The notes under the pieces were generated by a model. The model was not told the DNA's origin and searched no databases. It was given only the letters and a program-made list of their open reading frames with translations. A DNA stretch of 64,000 nucleotides from Pseudomonas bharatica CSV86 (GTDB lineage Bacteria > Pseudomonadota > Gammaproteobacteria > Pseudomonadales > Pseudomonadaceae), in the NCBI RefSeq assembly GCF_000319305.2, contig NZ_AMWJ02000001.1:2147001-2211000 (forward strand). Reading direction: 5' to 3'. Every line of letters starts with the position of its first letter. Position 1 is the stretch's first letter. Below, in pieces: positions 58,698 to 64,000 of the stretch. Both the position numbers and the translations under genes were made by a program.

Positions 58698-60478
58698 ATG
58701 CGAGCGACTGCCAGAAAAGCCCTGTTGTTATCGACGCTACCCTTGCTGCTGCCATGGGCGGTGGTGCGGGCGGAGACGTGTGCGGAAACCGTGAAGTTTC
58801 TTCAGGAGATGTACAGCTACACACCGCGCATATGCCCTGACGGCGAGGCCGCCGACAGCTGTTCGGGAGTGACCTTGCGCGGGACCACCCGTGCCGACCC
58901 GGCGAAAGGCGAAGCCTGGAACGTTTGGGAGTCGAGCCCGCGCAGCAAGCAGCGGGGAACTGACTCGTATTCCTATATTCGTGCCGACATCAACTTCGCC
59001 GACCTCGCCGTGTACACCAACAACGGCTACATCATCGCGCCAAACGCCAATGTTTGCGCGGGCCAGCCAATTTCCTATACGCAGTGCGCCTACCCCAAGG
59101 ACGGCTGGACCTATAACCGCCCTGATCGAGGCTGCGGCGATAGCCCGCAAACCTCGATAACCGAAACCCATTGCCAGAATGTCGGTGTCAATAGCGGCCA
59201 GGCTTGGTGGGACCAATTCCGGCGCAACCAGACCCCGGACGGCGCCTGGGGGCCGCAACCGTACCAGATGCAATGCTCGTTCGACATGTCCAAAGCCCGG
59301 GGCAAGGCGGGGCGGGCCGAAGCCTTCGGCGACTTCATCGACGCCTACAAGCTTACCGGCGGCCGCGAATTTCTGATGGCCAACGAGATATTGAGGTCGA
59401 ACGACCAGCCGCCCAACATCACAGCGTTCATGTACACCGACCCCGCCGGGCGCGCGGATGCACTCAAGAACCAGGCTGATTATTTCCGGGTGACGGGCAA
59501 CTATCGGCCGGTCGTCCAGGTGATATTGCCCAAGTATCAGGGCGGACAAGTACAGTTCCTGTGCGATGGTCAGCAGATGGCTTTCCCGGGCTACAGCAAG
59601 ACGGCGGGCTTCTGCCGGCCTGGCAAACCCTCCAGCCCGGGCTTTGGTGTACCCGGCTCGCCAGTACTGACACCGGCGCAATCTGCGGCCCAGGCGGCCC
59701 AGGCCGCACAACAGGCGGCCCAGGCGGCGCAACAGGCACAGGCTGCGGCCCAGGCAGCGCAAGCCCTTGCAGCTGCCCAGACAGGGCAATCTTCCGGCCA
59801 GCTTCCACAGTCCTCGGGCCGACGCCGCAATCTTCCGGTCAATATCCGCAGGCTTCCGGGCAATCACCTGCGCAGGCTGCTGCTCAGGCCGCCGCCCAGG
59901 CGGCAGCCTTCGCCCAGTCTGCCGCCGCTGCCGCCCAGGCGGCGCAAAGTGCTGCCCAGTCGGCCCAGGCGATACAGACAGCTGCGCAGAGTGGCCAGAT
60001 GACCCAGGCCCAGCAGGCCGCGCTGGCGGCTGCCCAGGCCCAGGCCGCGCAAAGTGCCGTGGCAGCGCAAACCGCTGCAGCCCAGGCCCAGGCGGCCGCG
60101 GCTGCAGCGGCGGCGGCGCAGACCGAGGCGGGCTACTGCCGGAAGTACATCGAGAGTGCCACCTGGGTACAACGTGACGAGCCGGGCTACGGACTGATCT
60201 GGTCGCTGCAGGTCAAGCCGACGGAGTGCGCACGGCGGATGGGACCTGACCAGACCGACCGCGCGTATCAAGAGCTGTACGAGATGTTCAAGACCGATCC
60301 GCGCTGGACCGAGAACATCAATCCAGGCTCCATGCGCAGGCAGTTCGTCTGCCATGTGGTGGGTGTACCCTTCAAGGAGCTCTGGAACATCGAGCCGGCA
60401 AGGCCTTACGTTTCCCACCAGGCTTCGCTGAGCCTCCCGTACATCTGTAACCCTTTGCCGTCCGACGCCGGTAAATAA
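58698..60478 (+). CDS. Secreted two-domain protein with C-terminal DUF2599, frameshifted
   Basis: About 593 aa after one repair. Signal peptide (ALLLSTLPLLLPWAVVRA), an N-terminal Cys-containing domain of about 300 aa (CAETVKFLQEMYSYTPRICP, NVWESSPRSKQRGTDSYSYIRADINFADL, GYIIAPNANVC), a long Ala/Gln-rich linker (repeats such as AAQAAQQAAQAAQQAQ) and DUF2599 (YIESATWVQRDEPGYGLIWSLQVKPTECAR...RQFVCHVVGVPFKELWNIEPARPYVSH). The frame is lost near 59816-59820 in GGGCC; one base restores PTPQSSGQYPQASGQ. From memory the N-terminal domain resembles proteins annotated halovibrin HvnA, a secreted NAD glycohydrolase; this is tentative. Confidence 0.75.
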
Positions 60479-60489
60479 ACCGGCCAGCC

Positions 60490-60524
60490 ATGCCCTTGTC
60501 GGCACCCGCTGCCGGCAGGGGCAT
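60490..60524 (+). terminator. Terminator of the first DUF2599 gene
   Basis: Stem ATGCCCTTGTCGGCA (60490-60504) / TGCCGGCAGGGGCAT (60510-60524), 5-nt loop, followed by TTTC. An almost identical hairpin follows the second DUF2599 gene. Confidence 0.8.
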
Positions 60525-60676
60525 TTCATGGGGCCTCCGATCGGTTTTCCGCCTGACCTGATATTTCTGTCAGTTTCGCCTCCCGGCCGTTGCGCGCAGA
60601 TTGTGCTTGCGGCGTCGAGTTGTGGCTGTCCAGTCGTTGTTGCGTCGGATCACTTATCAATAGCTCCGGAGACAGG

Positions 60677-61243
60677 ATGATGAACAGACGCATCAATGGA
60701 TGGGTACTGATAGCGACATTGCCCTTGCTGCTACAGACGACGCTGGCGCTCGCAATGACCCAGGCCGAGCAGGCCGCCATGGCCGCAGCGCAAATGGAGG
60801 CCGCGCAAGATGCCGCGAATGCAGCGGCCCAGGCTCAGGCGGCGGCAGCCGCTGCAGCGCAGGCTCAGGGGGCGGCAACTGCCGCAGCGCAGGCGGGTTA
60901 CTGCCAGAAGTACATCGAGAGTGCCACCTGGGTCCAGCGTGACGAGCCGGGCTACGGGCTGATCTGGTCGCTGCAGGTCAAGCCGACGGAGTGTGCACGC
61001 CGCATGGGCCCTGACCAGACCGACCGGGCCTACAGCGAGCTGTACGAGATGTTCAAGAACGATCCGCGCTGGACCGAGCAAATCAATCCAGGCTCCATGC
61101 GCAGGCAATTCGTTTGCCATGTGGTGGGTGTACCCTTCAAGGAGTACTGGAACCTCGAGCCGGCACGGCCTTACATTTCCCATGAGGCTTCGCTGCGTTT
61201 GCAGTACATGTGCAACCCCCTGCCGTCCGACGCCGGAAAATAG
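60677..61243 (+). CDS. Secreted stand-alone DUF2599 protein, paralogue of the gene upstream
   Basis: 188 aa. Signal peptide (VLIATLPLLLQTTLALA), a short Ala/Gln/Met linker (about 30-72) and DUF2599 that is nearly identical to the C-terminus of the upstream protein (YIESATWVQRDEPGYGLIWS, RQFVCHVVGVPFKEYWNLEP, YMCNPLPSDAGK). It lacks the N-terminal domain. The similarity extends through the 3' flank and terminator, so it arose by tandem duplication or has been homogenised. Start at the first of two ATGs, after GGAGACAGG. Confidence 0.85.
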   Translation: MMNRRINGWVLIATLPLLLQTTLALAMTQAEQAAMAAAQMEAAQDAANAAAQAQAAAAAAAQAQGAATAAAQAGYCQKYIESATWVQRDEPGYGLIWSLQVKPTECARRMGPDQTDRAYSELYEMFKNDPRWTEQINPGSMRRQFVCHVVGVPFKEYWNLEPARPYISHEASLRLQYMCNPLPSDAGK

Positions 61244-61254
61244 AACGGCCAATC

Positions 61255-61289
61255 ATGCCCCTGTCGGCACCCGCTGCCGGCAGGGGCAT
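61255..61289 (+). terminator. Terminator of the second DUF2599 gene
   Basis: Stem ATGCCCCTGTCGGCA (61255-61269) / TGCCGGCAGGGGCAT (61275-61289). Duplicate of the hairpin at 60490-60524. The following GTTTTTTTTC (61308-61317) is the end of the convergent chemoreceptor region. Confidence 0.8.
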
Positions 61290-61316
61290 TTCCATGGGTG
61301 TCGGCGGCGTTTTTTT

Positions 61317-62951
61317 TCACACCCGGAACTGCCCCAGCACATTCTCCAGATGCGCACTCAGCCGATTCAGCGCACGCCCCGACTCGCTCGAGTGCTGGGC
61401 GGCGAGGGTGGTCTCGCGGGACAGCCCTGCGGTTTCGGTGACGCTGCGGTTAATGTCTTCCACCACATGGGATTGCTGCAGGGTAGCGCTGGCGATCGAG
61501 GCATTGAGTGCGGTGAGGTTATGCAGCGCCTGGCTGATGGCATCGAGGCTGGCCCCGGCTTCACTGGCTTGCGCGACGGTCTCGCGGGAAACCTGGCTGC
61601 TGGCGTCGATGGCCTTGACCGCTGCTTCCGACTGGCCTTGCAGGTGTTCGATCATCGCCTGGATCTCGGCGGTGGACTGCTGGGTGCGCTGGGCCAGCAG
61701 GCGCACTTCGTCGGCGACCACGGCGAAGCCGCGTCCCTGTTCCCCGGCCCGGGCCGCCTCGATGGCGGCGTTGAGCGCCAGCAGGTTGGTCTGCTCGGCG
61801 ATGGAGCGGATCACCTCCAGTACGCTGCCGATCCGCGTGCTCTGCCCGGCCAGGGCCTGGATGACCTGGACCGCTTCGTCGATGGTGGCCGAGAGTTCGT
61901 CGATCTTGCGCAGGCTGCCCTGGATACTCTGTTGGCCCTGGCGAGCGCAATCCTGGGCGGCGCTGGTCTCGCCGGAGGCCTGTTCGGCATGCTTGGCGAC
62001 ATCCTGCACCGCATAGCTGACTTCATTGATTGCCGTGGCTACCTGTTCCATCTGCTGCGATTGCTGTTCGCTGCACTGGCGGGTCTGCTCGGCGGTACTG
62101 CCGACGGCACCGGCGGAGCCGTCCAGTTCATGGGCGGCCTCGCGCAGGCGGCTGACCACCTGCTGCAGTTGCCCGGTAAAGGCGTTGAAATGCTGGCCGA
62201 GGCGGGTGATTTCGTCGTTGCCGTGGGTGTCGAGCCGGCGGGTCAGGTCGGCTTCGCCACTGGCGATGGTGGCCATGGCGTCCTCGGCTTCGCGCAGGGG
62301 CCGGACAATGCTGCGGGCAATCATGATCACCAGCAGGGCGAGGATCACTGCAATGCCGATTCCGACCAGCGAGGCGTCGCGTAGTTGGCGGTAGAACTCG
62401 GCCTGCATGTCGTCGATATAGATGCCCGAGCCGATGACCCAGCCCCAGGGCTGGAACAGCTGGATATAGGAGGTTTTTTCCACCGGCTCGCTGGCGCCGG
62501 GCTTGGGCCAGCGGTAATCGATGCTGCCGGCGCCCTTGGCCTTGGCCAGCGCTACCATCTCGTTGAACAGGGCGAAGCCGTCCGGATCGCGAATCGCCGA
62601 CAGGTCCTGGCCCTCGAGCTTCGGATTGGTCGGGTGCATGATCATCCTGGGGCCCAGGTCATTGATCCAGAAGTAGTCGTTCTGGTCGTAGCGCAACCCG
62701 CGCACGGCATTCATGGCCTGTTGCTGGGCAGCTTCGCGGCTGAGGGTACCGGCGCTTTCCAGGCCTTGGTAATAGGCCAGGATACCGGCGGCAGTTTCCA
62801 CCACATGGCGGGTTTTCTCGGCCTTGGCCTTGTACAGGTCGGTGTGGATCTGGTTGAGCATGAGCAAGCCGAGGGTCACCAGCATCGCTACGGCCAGCAC
62901 CAGGATGAGCCACAGGCGCCGGCTGATCGACATACCGCGTAAAGTCTTCAT
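61317..62951 (-). CDS. Methyl-accepting chemotaxis protein with single Cache domain
   Basis: 544 aa. Transmembrane helix 1 ([20 protein letters not shown], about 13-32), a periplasmic sCache_2 domain with [28 protein letters not shown] and [18 protein letters not shown] (about 90-185), helix 2 ([21 protein letters not shown]), HAMP ([25 protein letters not shown]) and the signalling hairpin [43 protein letters not shown]. It lacks a C-terminal CheR-docking pentapeptide. sCache_2 receptors of Pseudomonas often sense small organic acids; the ligand is not decidable here. Confidence 0.95.
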   Translation of the reverse strand: MKTLRGMSISRRLWLILVLAVAMLVTLGLLMLNQIHTDLYKAKAEKTRHVVETAAGILAYYQGLESAGTLSREAAQQQAMNAVRGLRYDQNDYFWINDLGPRMIMHPTNPKLEGQDLSAIRDPDGFALFNEMVALAKAKGAGSIDYRWPKPGASEPVEKTSYIQLFQPWGWVIGSGIYIDDMQAEFYRQLRDASLVGIGIAVILALLVIMIARSIVRPLREAEDAMATIASGEADLTRRLDTHGNDEITRLGQHFNAFTGQLQQVVSRLREAAHELDGSAGAVGSTAEQTRQCSEQQSQQMEQVATAINEVSYAVQDVAKHAEQASGETSAAQDCARQGQQSIQGSLRKIDELSATIDEAVQVIQALAGQSTRIGSVLEVIRSIAEQTNLLALNAAIEAARAGEQGRGFAVVADEVRLLAQRTQQSTAEIQAMIEHLQGQSEAAVKAIDASSQVSRETVAQASEAGASLDAISQALHNLTALNASIASATLQQSHVVEDINRSVTETAGLSRETTLAAQHSSESGRALNRLSAHLENVLGQFRV

Positions 62952-63224
62952 AAAAGTGGCCTCGAGTTCTTGTTATTGTCACGAGCATCCAAGCACGCTT
63001 TGCCGCTTCTACCTACTCGACCAATGGATAAGTCGTTGATTCGGCAGGCTCCGTTGCGTACGACCGGGCAGCGTTTGTCCGACGGGTCTGATAGGATCTC
63101 GGCCTTTGCGGGCCAAAACTGAAGGGTACGCCGGCTTTTTTCTGCGGCGCTCAGCGAGTCTGGGTCTCTAAACCAAGCAACGAATACTACAAAGGGGCAT
63201 GCCGCGAGCATCGCCTCACGGGGA
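62952..63224. other. Intergenic region between chemoreceptor and uppP
   Basis: 273 bases without a convincing ORF. It should hold the leftward chemoreceptor promoter and the rightward uppP promoter. AAAGGGGCATGCCGCG near 63191 lies before the uppP start; no repeat or structured RNA recognised. Confidence 0.4.
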
Positions 63225-63335
63225 ATGATGGATTTTTGGACCGCCATGCAGGCAGTGATTCTCGGCATCGTCGAGGGACTTACAGAGTTTGGGTATCCGG
63301 AATTTCTGGTTGATAAAATGCCAAAGATGTAAAGA
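63225..63335 (+). pseudogene. uppP: uppP (undecaprenyl-diphosphatase) disrupted by ISL3 copy 2
   Basis: From ATG 63225 (or 63228): MDFWTAMQAVILGIVEGLTEF, the conserved N-terminus of UppP/BacA, whose next residues are normally LPISSTGH. Instead GGGTATCCGG begins the IS at 63291, and the frame continues GYPEFLVDKMPKM to TAA at 63333-63335. UppP recycles the undecaprenyl carrier in the inner membrane. The rest of the gene, if present, lies beyond the IS outside the window. Confidence 0.85.
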
Positions 63336-63466
63336 AGAAAATCTTTCTCAGCGGATTATCTGATTGATCCTCTTCAGCCTACTCTACTGCCAATTTTCTG
63401 TTTCCACCTTCGCCTGAGTCTTCATAGCGATGCTGACTAGGGAGGACAGCGAGAGCTGGGCAAGCG

Positions 63467-63781
63467 TCAAAGCGGTTCTGGTTCATGCGCAATCCGGACA
63501 CCTGCACAACATTCCTCTTGTAAGAAACCGATCAAATTCTCTAGGTGCCCATACTCGGGTATACAGACAATCGTGCGGCTATGTTTCTCCTGCCGGATCA
63601 GCCCTACCTTGGCCATGCGCGCAAGGTGATGTGATAGCGTCGAAGCAGGAATACCCAGCCCCTTCTGGATATCTCCGACCGAAGCCCCATCATGGCCAGC
63701 TTTGACCAGAAAGCGGAACACGGACAGTCGGTGACTATTCCCTAGCTCAGCTAAGCTGGCTGCAACCTTTTCGTGATCCAT
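63467..63781 (-). CDS. ArsR-family regulator, IS copy 2
   Basis: Same 104-aa protein as 9406-9720 (ATG at 63781), including STLSHHLARM and the terminal EECCAG. It is transcribed leftward, away from the permease. The two palindromes lie between it and the permease at about 63795-63876. Confidence 0.9.
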   Translation of the reverse strand: MDHEKVAASLAELGNSHRLSVFRFLVKAGHDGASVGDIQKGLGIPASTLSHHLARMAKVGLIRQEKHSRTIVCIPEYGHLENLIGFLQEECCAGVRIAHEPEPL

Positions 63782-63892
63782 AGCACGCCCCAATAATTCG
63801 ATGTTTCTAGAATTATAGTTGACAGGTCGGATAAACGCAAGTAGGCTGCGTACATCATTTCGACAATACTAGAAATATAGGAGTAATATTGA

Positions 63893-64000
63893 ATGTCATC
63901 TCAACTCCAAGACGCTCTAGGCATGTTCGCCTTTCTCGCTATCGAGCTATCGGTTTTATTCATTGGCATTAGCTTGCTGGTCGGAGTTCTTCAACGTCAC
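63893..64000 (+). CDS. ArsP-like permease, IS copy 2, cut by window end
   Basis: 36 codons from ATG 63893 (SSQLQDALGMFAFLAIELSV...), the same as the first residues of the permease at 8260-9294. The remaining part is outside the window. Confidence 0.9.
   Translation, partial: MSSQLQDALGMFAFLAIELSVLFIGISLLVGVLQRH

Larger units (their letters stand above)
63291..64000. mobile_element. ISL3-family element, copy 2 (partial, inverted relative to copy 1)
   Basis: Begins at the GGGTATCCGGAATTTCTGGT terminal repeat, the same end as 9896 of copy 1 read inward, and matches it as far as I can compare by eye: noncoding tail, ArsR-type gene (-), the two palindromes, start of the permease (+). The octamer CAGAGTTT precedes it and should recur at the far end as the target duplication. 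The transposase would lie beyond the window. Confidence 0.95.

Noticed and set aside
1..64000. CRISPR arrays, tRNA or rRNA genes
   Set aside because: I scanned for regular direct repeats with spacers and for tRNA-like cloverleaf ends and saw none; the REP pair and the IS copies are the only clear long repeats besides the DUF2599 duplication.

Overview
The window looks like a chromosome segment of a fluorescent-group Pseudomonas. The GC content is high and the gene set is typical: hpaR, a PuuD-type amidotransferase, the cbtB-cbtA-cobE-cobM / cobW-cobN cluster, a complete fap amyloid operon, pnuC, and a Pseudomonas-type REP element. The species cannot be fixed from this sequence.

Layout. (1) 1-3000: end of an unknown gene, puuD-like gene (-), hpaR (+), a small membrane protein (+) and a REP palindrome. 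(2) 3001-40438: a transposable (Mu-like) prophage whose ends can be read to the base. It has a CCATCA duplication on both flanks, TG/CA termini, and paired GAGATAAA boxes at positions 12 and 35 from each end. The early genes (repressor, Ner-like, transposase A, ATPase B, GemA, Mor) run rightward from the middle. The lysis, head and tail genes run leftward from the middle. This is the inverted early module described for phage B3, joined to Mu-type head genes and a contractile Mu/P2-type tail. Four copies of a dyad motif (CTTTTAATCGGGTTTAAAG) lie before the lysis, protease-scaffold, tail-chaperone and baseplate W genes and are probable late promoters or activator sites. (3) 6912-9896: an ISL3-family element inside the prophage with an 8-bp duplication. 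It carries a transposase, a cysteine-rich ArsP-like permease and an ArsR-type regulator, and it splits a small phage membrane-protein gene. (4) 40445-50031: cobalamin genes in two divergent operons, each led by its own cobalamin riboswitch. (5) 50121-57140: a sigma-54 activator convergent with fapABCDEF, which has a candidate sigma-54 promoter and a UUCG-loop attenuator after fapC. (6) 57368-62951: NAD-precursor salvage (pnuC and a NadR-like kinase), two tandem DUF2599 secreted proteins and a chemoreceptor. (7) 63225-64000: the first codons of uppP, cut by a second, inverted copy of the same ISL3 element that runs off the window.

A cross-cutting point: at least eight genes are broken by the apparent loss of one base, nearly always in a short G/C run (tail fibre, tape measure twice, spanin, DUF2786, cobM, fapB, DUF2599). 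In each case restoring one base restores a family-like protein. Uncorrected sequencing error is the simplest explanation, so these genes are annotated as full length with a frameshift note.
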